This document shows positions 49,948 to 62,573 of a stretch of DNA of 64,000 bases, piece by piece (the stretch's first letter is position 1; every line of letters starts with the position of its first letter). The stretch is from Calliopsis andreniformis. Its lineage: Eukaryota > Arthropoda > Insecta > Hymenoptera > Andrenidae. The stretch covers positions 10,642,961 to 10,706,960 of the forward strand of contig NC_135071.1 in the NCBI RefSeq assembly GCF_051401765.1. Direction: 5' to 3'. The notes below the pieces were generated by a model. The model searched no databases. It saw only the letters and a program-made list of their open reading frames with translations, and was not told the origin of the DNA. The translations under genes and the position numbers were made by a program.

Positions 49948-52900
49948 ATACACCACTATTTGTAAAATAATTGACGATCGCTGTCTTACGTTAAAACAAA
50001 TGCACGTGCTTTCTATGTAGACACGATATATGTAGTATCATACCTAACATAGTACCTATCAACGATGGTGTATGTAATATGAGTATGAGTGAAGGTCTTG
50101 GCCATATGTGTCCGCTGTGGATAAATCGTGTAGACGCAACCTAACTATACTATACTCTATACACTATGACCCTGTTCCTATTCCTATTACTTCGTATTGC
50201 TTATCTTCAGTCCCATTAACACATTTTCCTTCCTTTTTCATTTTCGATGTGCACAAGATGCAAGTAAGACTCTAGTTTGTTCAAATACCTGGAAATTTGA
50301 GTACAGTTGGATGAACTAATTGGGGGACGGAAGTGTTCCAATAAGAGAATTTTTATACAATAGAACAACAAGGGCTTAGCACTCAGTTTGAAGGAAAAAT
50401 GAAATAAAATAAATATTTGTATATAATTTTATAGATAGAATATAAAATAGAGAAAAACAATATTGTTCAATTTTTCTTTTTGACTAAATTGAAGAGATGA
50501 AATCTATGAATCTCAAATTTTGAATCATAGAATTTCACTAAAAATATTCAAATACATATATGCATATACAGATACAAATTTTCTTCATGCTCTTCATTTT
50601 CGGTTACGTGGATGAAATATTTCAGCGTAAGAGACGTCAGGGTTTTATGGCCATCATAAATAAGACAGATGTGACAATAAAATTTAGATACGTCATTTTA
50701 TAGATGTTCAATAATCTTATCTCAGTAGAACATGGTTCCTTCGTAGCGCCATCCTGGGTCCTTCTTCGTCGTCAGTTGCATACGAAATCTATTCCAGTAC
50801 ATAGATGTGCCTGATTTGTGAATGTAGCAGTTTCTGTGACAGTAATACATATCTTTCGAATTTTTATGCAATTCTCGCGAATGTATCGCATCAGTCTAAC
50901 TTCGAGTGATTAAATTTTAAATATTAACCACGGAATAGCACACTTTTTTCAGACTGCCACACGGCATACTGGATCTTTAAAGTTTAGCGTGATTTTTACA
51001 CACTTTGAGTGTGTAAAATATAGTTTAAGGTTATCCAATTCAAATATTTAAAAAGTATATAGAATATCTTTATTTGGAATTATATTGGAGTACTGCAACA
51101 GGAATCAGTGTCTTGCTGGAGCAATGAAAGGAGCCATGAAAAGACCCATTCCAGAGTTAAATATCTCCTAAAATAGCTCATATCAACAACAACATTTATA
51201 TTTTACTCACTGAAGTTAGGAAAAAGTAATTTAAACTCTTTTCTGGATTCAAGAGTGAGAATGATAAAAAAATCATTTAGTACGATCAAATAATTAATAA
51301 ACTATAAAAGCTAAGCAAGTTGGAGTACTCCTACAGAATAGTAGATACAGGCGCTATTCGTTTTGAATGCAATTGAATGACTGAAAGCCCAACTTTTGAA
51401 AGCAGGTGGCAAAAGTAACGTCTCAGAAGCAGAAAGAATCGCGCAAAGGAGGGTGAAAAGGAATGGCGGATAGAAAAGGATAAATAGGACTTGTCGCGAC
51501 AAGAGACGGTTGAGCTTTCGGCGTTGAAGCACTTTTGGAAAAGCCCTCGAGAACGGTGTGAAGTGTGAAGGCCTTTCGAGTAGGGAATTAGGGGGTAGTT
51601 GACGCAAAAGTGAGGGCTACTGGGCGGAGGGGGCTAGCTGCCACCTAACAAGTGACAATTATCGACGCTAACGAGCACAGGACCACTCGGTACAATCTGC
51701 TTCCTGCTCAGTACAGCCCAACGTTCACGCTCGAACTTGGAACGTTCGCCAGCCAACAGTATGGGTTTATGGCTTAGCTTTTCTCGGGGAACGTACGTTC
51801 GTCTAGAGTCGAGAAGAACATGTCTTGATTGTTCTACTGTTCCGTTACAACAGTCGAATGTCCAAGATGTCGCGTCGACTAACATTGTGTAGGTACACTT
51901 ACGTAGTTGTCAGTTTTCCTTTCGCCATTGCTGTTCTCTACTCCATCCTAATATCTAGTAATTTTGTTCGTTGTGAAAGAAGGCTGCTTTGTAGTTAGTT
52001 TTTCGATTTTACTCTTTAGCTTCATTATTCCTTTCCTTGAGTTGTATTCCCATCAGGTATTATTTTCATATTTGTCCATATTTTAAAGTTACTAAATTAT
52101 TTACTGGGTTCAGTGTATAAATATTTCGCGGTTTGTTTACAAACACGGAAGTAAATCTGTGTCACCAAATCGATTGAGTTAACTTTTTTTTCCTTATTTT
52201 GAATTGATGTGTGCAGTGAAAGGCTTTTCCAGTTTGAAATCAATTTTGTTTGTCAATCTTTTTGTCTGTAAGAAAAATTCTAGTAATTCTTTGGGCCTGA
52301 CGCAGAACGATCGCGTTTTTTGTTTGTTTTTCTTTTGCATCGCACATCTTTGTGCATTTTTCAACATGAAACAACAGAAGCGCGATCGCGCTATGGTGAA
52401 CTTTTCGACTGGATTTTTGTAAAAGTTTGCGCGATTCAAACGGTTAAATTCGCAGTCACACTTGAGTTAACTCTGTCGAGTTTCACAATACAAATATGTG
52501 CATATTTGTAATAAAACTCCTATGTATCCCATATGTGTATTTATGATACTTTTGAATCGTAATAGAAATTAAATTTGTAAAATTAATTTTAAAATTGATC
52601 GTCTGAGATTAAATTGTTCACTTTGGTATTCTTTGATAAGTTATTTACGAGAAATAAAAAACATAAGTTGGATATACGTATCTATTGCAAAAATGATTGA
52701 ATTCGATTTGTGTTCAACTTTTTCTGAAAGTAGTAACAATAGTGATAGAAGGATGTGAAGCATTGAATATCTGCTAGCTGGTTGTACGACTAATCGTAGG
52801 TTTTACTACTGCGAATCGCATCTTAAGTACACAACCAGTAAGGAAAATAAAAGTAAATTTCTATCACAAATCAGATGATAAAATTATGAACACTTTTGTG

Positions 52901-54887
52901 TATTTGACTTCACCATATTGTTAAACATTTTTATTTTCAAACAATTTTGAGAATACTACTCTTTTTTAGACTTTCACATCTCTACTATTCCTTAGTAAAA
53001 TAGGAATTCAAGTTATTCAACTGTAAGTGATTCTTCTATTTTTACAAAGTTTTTCAAACGATCAGCATTGAAGAATTTAAGAAAAAGTAAAATTATGTAT
53101 TAAGGAATAAATTAAATTTTAGTGTAAATAACATTAATTCAATAAAACTACCAAACTTTCATTATTGCATATGACGTAATGCTTTGAATAAATTACTTGT
53201 AAACAAAATCCTAAAATCCAGTCAAATTTCAACATATTGTCATATTGCAAAAAAATTGTATTCGAAAGGATGGTAAAATAGATTGTGATTACAATCTTCG
53301 ACAGTATTACATGTATATTCATGCATGTATACATGCATAGCACATGCATATTCGTACATGAGTGCAACGAAGCGAATCAAAATCATGTCTCGTTATCAGG
53401 ATTTATGTAAATTCAGATATTTTACCAGTATCTATTATTTTCCTCTACAATTATTTTGCGGATTTTATCTTCTGACGCATAAATATTTCATAAACATACT
53501 GGAAATTACATTTGTCAAACTATGTGAAAAAATTATTTACTTTTGTTACAATACAAAATACTGCTATTTTTTGTGTTTATCTAATTATTTCACATAGGAA
53601 AAAGAATCTCGCGAGTATGTCAAATATATCAATATACAGATGTCAGGCTAAGAGCTCCAATTACATTCTGTTTTACAATTGCGCTCTTTATTTAATAACT
53701 TTTCGAATATGCTAGTACTTTAGTTTAAACAAATAGTATTGTCTTATTTTAATTGTTGTAGCAAAATGAATTGTGGTTAGGTATTTGTTATATTCTTTTA
53801 TTATTTGTAAGTTTAACGACTTTCAGTGCACCCTTTTTGCTAATCAAATCGTTACATTCTTGTTACTGCAATGTTTACTAAATATAGCGTGAAAATTGCT
53901 AGATAAGCATATCCTAATTTTTAATGCATTTCTAGTCAATATTTTTAAAAACTGTGTATATAATTTAATTTGTTCTTCAAAATCATTCTTAGCTCATTTA
54001 AACTTTGTCCTGTTCCTAATGGTTTCCAGGATATTAAAGTAGATACTTTTTCCATCTCATCATAGACATTGATTGCTACCTTTTCAACGTGGATGGAGGC
54101 CTATAAAAAATAGATATCGAATATTCTTACATGCTCTGCTGACCCATAGGGAAGTCATTAAAATATCAACACTGCGGTGATCCCTTGTTCGATGCAACAC
54201 TTGACCAATACAGATTCACCTTCGATGAGGTACACAGTTAACTCTTGCTTTGCCTGAGCCATTATTTTTTCCCCCCGTGCTACTTCTTGAAGCAGCGTGT
54301 AGAGCGATCGGATTAATTAGTCAGCCAGTAGATGATTACGTATGCATATTCGCCTTCGCGGATCCTTGCACGCATGTACGAGCTTCTGCGGTAGGAAGGG
54401 AATGACGATCCTGATGTAAGGATAAGAGGAGTTGAGATTCGAGTAGGTTGTGATGAGAGCTGGAAGGGCGAGCAGAACAGCGGGTTGGGGGTGGAGGGGG
54501 AGGAGAAAGAGACAAGACCATACGGCTGGCGTGTACCAAGGATATTGGGCTATACGTCATACGTTGCATAGCTACGCGACCCCAAACGAGCTATTGTTCC
54601 TCGCGACGAAGTGTTTCTCCTCCTCCTCACCTCTCCTCTCCTCCTCTCTCCCACTCGACACGAGCTATTTCGTGGCGTGTCATCCCGATAATTTTGGAAA
54701 TTTCGACGGTCGACTCGTACACTATGCAGGGACCGATTAATCGTACCAAAGGGTCGAGCTATTGCCGCTTGTTTTAGAATTGTTCTTTGCCGGAATGTTC
54801 GAAAACTGCTCGCACGAGGAGCAGCTGATTCCCTGGACGAGAGTAAGGAAAAGAATTTTCGCATTCGATGATGTTTCAGAATAGATA
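49948..54887 (+). other. Intronic non-coding stretch
   Basis: Mostly AT-rich. GC-richer pieces at 51400-51850 and 54190-54860 hold unrecognised frames; the latter has a CTCC-rich pyrimidine microsatellite at 54618-54652. A 14-bp palindrome AGCGCGATCGCGCT lies at 52379-52392. ATGCATGTATACATGCAT-type alternating purine-pyrimidine DNA lies at about 53307-53358. No exon called. Confidence 0.55.
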
Positions 54888-55111
54888 TAGAATATAGAAT
54901 TCGGAATACCTGACCAATTAATTAATTCAATTAACTGTCTATAATTTCGTAATTTCAAACACACTAATTTGTGCTTCAAAACTGAAAAAATAAACGTATT
55001 ATTTTGTGTATTTTTACTTTTCAAGCAGAAATTGCTGTGTTTGAAATTACGAAATTATAGACAGTTAATTGAATTAATTAACTGGTCACGTATACCGAAT
55101 TCTATATTCTA
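54888..55111. repeat. Near-perfect 224-bp hairpin (inverted repeat)
   Basis: TAGAATATAGAATTCGG opens the left arm and its exact inverse closes the right arm at 55111. Between them GACCA(A/G)TTAATTAATTC, ACTGTCTATAATTTCG and TAATTTCAAACACA pair with few mismatches for about 75 bp, and the central 70 bp pair less well. Both strands therefore encode the same short peptide string (KLRNYRQLIELINWS), a symmetry effect rather than a gene. It could be a foldback MITE or a hairpin-RNA source. Confidence 0.75.
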
Positions 55112-58100
55112 CATATATTTATCCATAATATGTGTAACTGCTTCGTATGACTTCATTTCTTTCTGAAATCTTTGCTTTTATAAAACATAGTCTTCCTATA
55201 GGTACTATAATAGGTATTGTGATGTAGACTAATTTTTTAACTTCTGCTTATATCCAATTATAATCATTATTTACTTAACTGAAACATAAAATTCGGTAAT
55301 TAACCTTTATCACTAAAAGAAGACAGTTTATCTTTCAGTGTTACTTTTATTTACACTGTTAATTGATTTTCGATTAATGAAGTGATACTACATATAGGTA
55401 ACAAAAATTGTGATAGTCATTTTCATTTGCGAATATCAGTAAACTAGGGAAGAGTGACAAGCCTGTCTGAACGGTCCCTGTTGACCATCAAGACAAGTTG
55501 CTTGATCGTAATATATGGTTTTGCATGGTGACTTGGTCATTTGATTGATTGCATTTGATTGCGCGTTATCCGATCGCTTGTATGTATCAAAGATTGCTTA
55601 TCTATACGGCTATTGACTATATTGTAGTCGTATGTCATTATCAACGTAGAAGTTATACATATGGATTATAAACAGTAGAATATACGCAACTTTTTCGTAT
55701 TATTAATTAAATATATTACATTGTACTATACTATAACTAAAAACAAATCGAGTGAACATGCATATGTGTACAGTATTTAATAAAAACATATATTAAATCA
55801 TTATAATTGAAATACAAAGTTTCCTATAAACGTATCAAACTTGTAGGAAATGGATAACATAATGTATTAGTAACAAAAGTACGAGCTGGAAAATTAATTT
55901 GAAGAAAACGAGAGAAATGGCGACAAATTTATTTAGCTTTATTTGAAATTTTGCTATGAAACAATTTGCTATAGTTTTCTATTTATTACTATGACGAAGG
56001 AAACTTTTCTGTCGACCTGTTGATGTTTGAGAACAGGAAGAGAACAAGTATTAAAGTCGAAAAGTTCAGGGAGGAGATGCCATTATCGGGATAGACATAT
56101 GTTCAGTTAGTGCATGCGTGGTTTACCGTATGGTCGTACATCATCGGTTGGTTTGTGCTGGTTTAACCACCCTTACCGCCAGTTGCGCCGGTTATCCGAG
56201 CATGGTGCAAGTTAGAATGATTCAAGCATCGCGGTCACTATACGTACATACACATACGCAAAGGTAGTTCTACACGACGGTAGAAAACTGAGAACAATCC
56301 CTGCGTATTGCTAAATCTACGAAACATAATATTCACTTTATCCAGTATTTTTCCATATTCTCTTCTATTTGTTCGACATATCAATAGAAACGAAGTAGTA
56401 ATGTCTGAAATTGGAGAGACAATACTCGTATCATTACCTATTCCTTAAAAGAGGACTAGCGGAGCAGTTAAAATGACAGCTACGATTATTCCTCGTGCAG
56501 ATTTTATTCTTTAAAAATATCTTTTTTCATTAATGCTGAATGAAACTAAAAAAAATATAAATGTTACTTCTGTGAATGATATATTTTTTAAGAAAATTGT
56601 ACTTTTGAGAAGTTGTTTGAAATAGACGTACGTTAATTTTGGTAGCCCTAAAGTTAAAATTACAGAGGATGATTTACACATGTGGAGCATTGCATCTCTT
56701 TTCTGGTTGAAAATAGAAAAATACATTAGAGTAAAAGGGTCAAGGAGGAACTAAAGGTTAAGGAGGACTATATTTTCACGATCATGTTCTTTCACAAATG
56801 CAATTGCCTTTTTTTGTAAAGCGAATCATTACCGATTAATTAACTACAATTATGTACATAATTAACGTCATTGAAATGACAAAAGTTGTATCTGATTCAA
56901 GACCTATTTTACTATCGATATACATTAACTAGTCCAAGCACAGTGATATCAGTAGAATGAGTCCTCAAGTCAGACACATTTCACGCGTATTTTAGACGTT
57001 TTCTCAGCCACTTATGTGTACCTCTGAAACGAAACCAAACACAATTTCGATATTGTCTGACTTCTTAGAATTTCTAACATCTATTGTCGAGCAGTTTGTA
57101 GTTTTTTTATCGTTAGAAGTTGTATCAGAGTATGTTCAAATACTTTAAATGCGTACTGTAATGTAAAAGAATAATAATACTTTTGATCGATTGAACAAAT
57201 CGATTATATGAAAAGTAAGAACACTGAAAACCATAAATTATGCATTTACAAGTCTGTAATTTACATATTCATTTCGCTTTTCCGGCAATTCTTGGACATA
57301 ATCTTCGCTGGTCGAAGAAAATGCAAGGCATAAAGGAATACGGTAGACGAGATTAAACGCGCGGTGCTCGTAGATTTTATTGAAGCACCCGTGAATTAGA
57401 AGGGGAAGCAGCCAAGTTGAAAATGTGTGCGAAAATTTAAGTCAGATGAAACGTAGAGAGGGAAAACACAGCGTAGGTAGCTGGCGCTAGCAAACGTAGA
57501 CGAAAGAGGGAGCAACGAGTGCGAAGTAGAGGACAGCAGTTTTTTTACGAGCCACCCTTGGGTGGTGAACTACATTTACGAGCTTATAGTACGTCGCACA
57601 CGAAGACTTCTTAATAGTATAGAAAGCATATAGTCCAAGCACGCGTCCTAGTCACCCAAAAGTAAAGTCTTTCTCCTTCGAGAAAGACTTTCGTCCCCTT
57701 GAACATACGTTTTCTTATGACCTGCACTCTTTTCAAAAATACGTACTCGTTCTCCATTCTTTGTTACCTTTGTGACTTGAAACATTTTAGATAATTTTTG
57801 AATTCTAAGCAAATGACAATTGAGCAGTTGGAAACTGCTCAAAGAAAAAAATTCTCATTGTTATTATCATTTATATTTATTTCCCTTAGTAAGTAACTAA
57901 TCTTAATAAGCAAGTACTTGCAAGGGTTAAGATCGAAACTATGTTGCTTGCTATAAGCTCATGGTTAGCGAGTCAGAAGTTTATAATGAGAAAATGCACC
58001 TACTGTTTGTACACCTACCTAACTACACAACCATACAAATTCAAGAAAATGAAAATATAAAAAAATATATGTTTTAAACGATTCTATAAGTCGCTAAAAA

Positions 58101-61100
58101 TTCTGAACAGAGTGTATGATTAATATTATTTGATTTAACTGTATAAAAAGTGTTGAAACAATAGTAAGTAGTAGATACAGTGCGCGTGCACAAGCTACGA
58201 AAATAAGGATCTCAGTGACCAGAGTAATTTCTATAAAAATCTTGTTTTCCCAACGGACATACTTGTGGCTTAGCTACGTTTGATTTATCGCGAAATTTCC
58301 CCTGCTTTCCCAAGGGGAATACAGCAGGACGACGTCGGTGCGCACGCGCACACAGAGTCCTAATAATCTAATATGCCGCGACCCGAGCGCAATTTCATGC
58401 TTTCTCGGGCATGCGGTGCACCCCCGACACTTACTGCGATCAAACATCCTTCCGATTCTCTGTTCCCCTTTGCCATCTTTTATTTATTTTCCACTCGTTT
58501 ACTCGTTTTTTCTCTCCATACGTACGTGTTCCATGTTATTGTTTCACAAGTATTGTCAAATGATGTCTTTGAATGCCGCTTAACTTTATTAACAGAAGAA
58601 CGAGAAACGTGATGTTGCACACATATGATTATGATCTGAAATTAATATTTGCAATCAATTTTGCTGAGATGAATTTCAACGTTATATTAGATATCATGAG
58701 TCCTTATTATAATGTATGTATTGTCTTTGGTTTGCTTTTTAAAATTGTGTTTTTGTCTTTAGAGTGGAAGACTATAGAGATATACTCCAGCAGTTTGATT
58801 AATAGAAACAATATTTTAACATTTATCTATGATTTATGAATATTTATCTTTGTGTAAATCGAGACATAGTTGGTACAGACATATGTTTTACGAGCTAAAA
58901 GGAATCACTTCTACTGCTCGATTTTATATATTTACTTTACACTTGTGTCTGTATGCAATCTCGTCGCTGGTGTTGGTGGTTTAGATATTCTATTTCTTCA
59001 ATCGATTCCCAATCTGCACGCAATGTAGACGATTGTCGAAAGATTTGATTTTTCACTGGCTTTGATCGAGGACGGGCAAAATCGGGTTTAAGGAGTACCT
59101 ATTTCTTGAGAATCCTTATCGGACAGGCAGTATAAAGGATGAGAAGACGATTCTTATGGAGATATCATTTCGTTCCTTCTTGTATATTCTCGAGAAAATC
59201 ATGGCCTTACTATATGGCAACGTAGCAAGAATACATAACTCATAATAAATTTAGTTCCCTTTGTTGCTATATTGAAATCTATGATGCTTTATAAAATTAG
59301 ACCTTCATGGTTGAAATTTTATAACAGATAAATAAAATTTGAGCGTGGAAAATAAAGTGTGTATATAAATTGCATTCATGAGACAGAGTATTAGAGTTAA
59401 AAGGATAAATCTTATCTACTGAAAAGAGGGAAAACAGAACAAAATATCAATTAATTATGGAATAATGTACTGTTTGAATTGTATAAAGGTATTATTTTGG
59501 TTTGTACTGTCATATATCAAATAGAAATGCACGCGTGAAGAAAATATGTTTTAGTTGAAAGCAGATTTTCTGAATTAAAATCCCTACATTATGTGCTTGC
59601 TAAGTTCAGAAGGAAGATTTCAGGTTGATATGGAAGTTAAATATGACCTTATTTACCCAGTGTTCCCGATTCTGTTTTTCCGTATCTTCCACTTGCAGAT
59701 TGCAGAAATGTTGGTAAATATCACATTTAAGTACATGCCGAGAAGTTCCAGAAATGAAGTTGATTAAATCAAATTTATATGCATATTATCACACACACTC
59801 CCAGTTCCATTTTACTTGGAAGCTTCTCAAGTTCTTCTCCTCGTATTTGCTAATACTTTCTTCCTTTTCTGTCATGTAGACACAGCTGGCACAAGCCTCT
59901 ATAATTCTGTTCAAATCTTGAATTACCACATTAATTTGTTAATTATATTTAATATTTAAAAGCTCACATAAATGCAATAACATTTTAAAAGAACATACAG
60001 GGTGATTCAGAAATTCGGTTGAATAGAGCAAGAGAGAACGAAGTGAAGAAATAAATGGACTAATATATGTACTGACAATAGAGTATATTAGGAAATCTCT
60101 GCAGTATCATTTGTTCGTGAGCAACGCAATCAGTTAGGTACATTTTACATCTTTTTTCATTTAGCGAATACATCAATCGATTGTACGCGAATATGCACTG
60201 GTAAAAAAATATTAAAAGGAAAAAAGTACAAATTATTCAATTATCTGGAAGGAAAAAGTTATTCATATTACAATTTCATCTGTCCATACAGATTTATTGT
60301 AATAATGATTTTTGAATAAAGTAATTACAGTTTTCTATTCATTCGAATAATTAACGTGACGTTTTCGCCACTGTGACGATTATTAACGAGAGCCCGATAT
60401 ATGTAAGTACGTAAAAATTAGTCGACACATTTAATTAGCATCCTTGAAATGTGAGCATTTCTGATCCCCTCGTACTCTCCTCTGCTATTTCGTCCCGTAC
60501 CAGAAGAATGTGGTGAACACTAAGCACGCCACCTGTACTCACAAACAGAGGGGGCAAGAGAAGGAGAGTAGACGACCCTTTTTCTCGTTTCCTTGAACTC
60601 AAGTATATCAGTCACATCGGTAATTGGAAATCGCTCGTGCGATCTGCGGCGTCTCGAGGCGCAGACAATTAGGTGTGCACTTACGAACCTGTCAGCCACG
60701 CACGAACCCATTCTGTATTCAAGATATCACCCTTTTTTTCAGACCAACTATGTCTCACATTTCTGACCATTTTTACTTTCAGTCGCTCTTTATTTGAACA
60801 CTTCAGTGTTCATTTTGTGGTTAATTAATTTTTGGGAAAAAGGATACAGTGGTGCTAATAGTTTTAGGCTTTGGATAAAGTGATATTAGATAGAAATATA
60901 TAATTATAATATTATTTCAATACAATCAAAGGGAACATCTAAAGTTGTAGAAATTTTATTTTTATTTTAATTTTCACAGTAGAACAATAGTTTAGGAAGG
61001 GTTTGAAAAAAGTGTGCAATTTTTATATTAATAATTGCTTCCTCTAATTGAATTTTATTCGTTGTTTTATATATTTACAATACGTAGTTTAGGTTCTTAT

Positions 61101-62455
61101 AAAAAAGCGTAAGCAGTGCGAATTAAGGTACAAAGAAAGTGGCTCGCTTCTTGGCGTATTCTGTGCTGTTTGCTACTTACTGTGGAGTCGTGATCACGAA
61201 ACTGCAATTCTTTCTTCTTAATTGTGCAGTGCTGTGAAGAACACGACTTCTCCCGCGAATATATTATATATTTAATGTGTGTTTGTAAAGTAAATACTAT
61301 TCGTGAATTCAATAGTTTGTTTAGGTACATTTAGAAGTTGTTACAACTGGAGCAAAGTCTAATTCATAACGTCTATACAGGGTGCTCCACCTAACTTGAG
61401 CATTTCGAATACCTTGCTTATTTTTGACTGCAGGTAGAAAATATATAAAGAAAATACAAATGCAAAATATTTTTCTGAAAGTCATCGAATTTTTTTTAGG
61501 TAAATCTACATATTTTTATAATTATGGCATAATAGCTGAGACTAAGAAAGGATAAGTACACAAAGATTGAGTACTTGAAAATTAATTAGTAGGTATTGAA
61601 TTAACCATAATTGAGTGTCCTTTGAAAGCTAGTAGTTAATGATAATTTGAATTGATATGTACAGGATAGCGCATAAGAGGGTAGGTAACTATGTAGATGA
61701 GCTCCGACAGATACGTCGTATTGACATTGACAAGTGCCCACTTAGAAATAATGAGAAAACTATAGATGTCAGAGATCTTCGAAATTCTATGAAAATGTTT
61801 CTCTCGTCCCTGTTAATGAAGTTGAATCGGTGCAGTTAATTTCTCATTATTCCTCATTATTTCTCTACTTCTGGCAACGTTTAACGAAGTTCTATACGTA
61901 TTCTTTTGCGTGAAAATTGCTGCGGGTTAATGATTGATTCAAGTATATCCTTCAGCTATCGATGCATTAAGTTGAAAAAGTTTTTTTAATTAATTCTCTG
62001 ATTAATTCTACTATTTAAGTAACAAACACATAATAGTAGCTACGTATATCTTAAAATTCAATTTACTTCGAATTCTGATAATTTATATGACTTTCTTGCA
62101 TATCTTAAAGATAATAAAAATTGCATCGGAACACGAATATTTTATTAGACAATTATTAGTAACAGTACCTAGTTAATTCAATTAACATGAATTATGTTAA
62201 TTCTAGGTAATTTATTCTCTAAGCTAACTTCTCAACTGATATCAGTGAATTAAACTCTTCACTTTATTTTGTCGTACAAAATAAATGATTTTTCTTCACG
62301 TCTTTCTTTCGAAGTCGATTTAGTTGAAAATAGAATATTTTTGAGAGTTTCAAGTTTCCAATTCTTAAGCATGCTTGAAAGAAAAGAGGAAGGAGGCTGT
62401 TCTAAATATAACCACGTAAAGGAAATCAATAAATGAATTATTATTTTGGTTACAG
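55112..62455 (+). other. End of the long rhomboid intron
   Basis: AT-rich with GC-richer islands at about 56080-56240 (with AACCACC and CCGGTTATCC), 57290-57600, 58320-58600 and 60350-60720 (with CACCTG). Transposon-type ends CATACAGGGTGATTC (59995) and TATACAGGGTGCTCC (61374) stand alone. It ends in the acceptor TATTTTGGTTACAG at 62455. No exon recognised. Confidence 0.55.
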
Positions 62456-62573
62456 GATGGTCCGCATGATCGGCGATGAATTCCTTACGGAGGAAAGGGA
62501 CCGCAAGTATTATGCTGATCATTACACATGTTGCCCACCACCTCTTTTTATTATTCTCATCACCCTTGTGGAG
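62456..62573 (+). CDS. Exon of a rho-4-like rhomboid protease (juxtamembrane and start of TM1)
   Basis: The acceptor GGTTACAG and the consensus donor GTGAGT enclose 118 bases: G plus 39 codons, ending in phase 0 with GAG. The peptide runs MVRMIGDEFLTEE, RDRKYYADHYTCCPPP, then LFIILITLVE. DRK(Y/W)Y.D.YTCCPPP directly before a hydrophobic helix is characteristic of EF-hand rhomboids (vertebrate RHBDL1/3, Drosophila rho-4); the helix is the first membrane segment. The catalytic Ser (GxSG) and His lie in later exons outside the window. The leading G completes a codon with either the 30773-30885 exon (AG+G, Arg) or the candidate 42621-42781 exon (AT+G, Met). Its own first Met could also act as a start. 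Identification is from motif recognition, not a search. Confidence 0.92.

Noticed and set aside
54737..55166. Two frames sharing KLRNYRQLIELINWS
   Set aside because: The shared peptide is produced by the palindrome being read on both strands.
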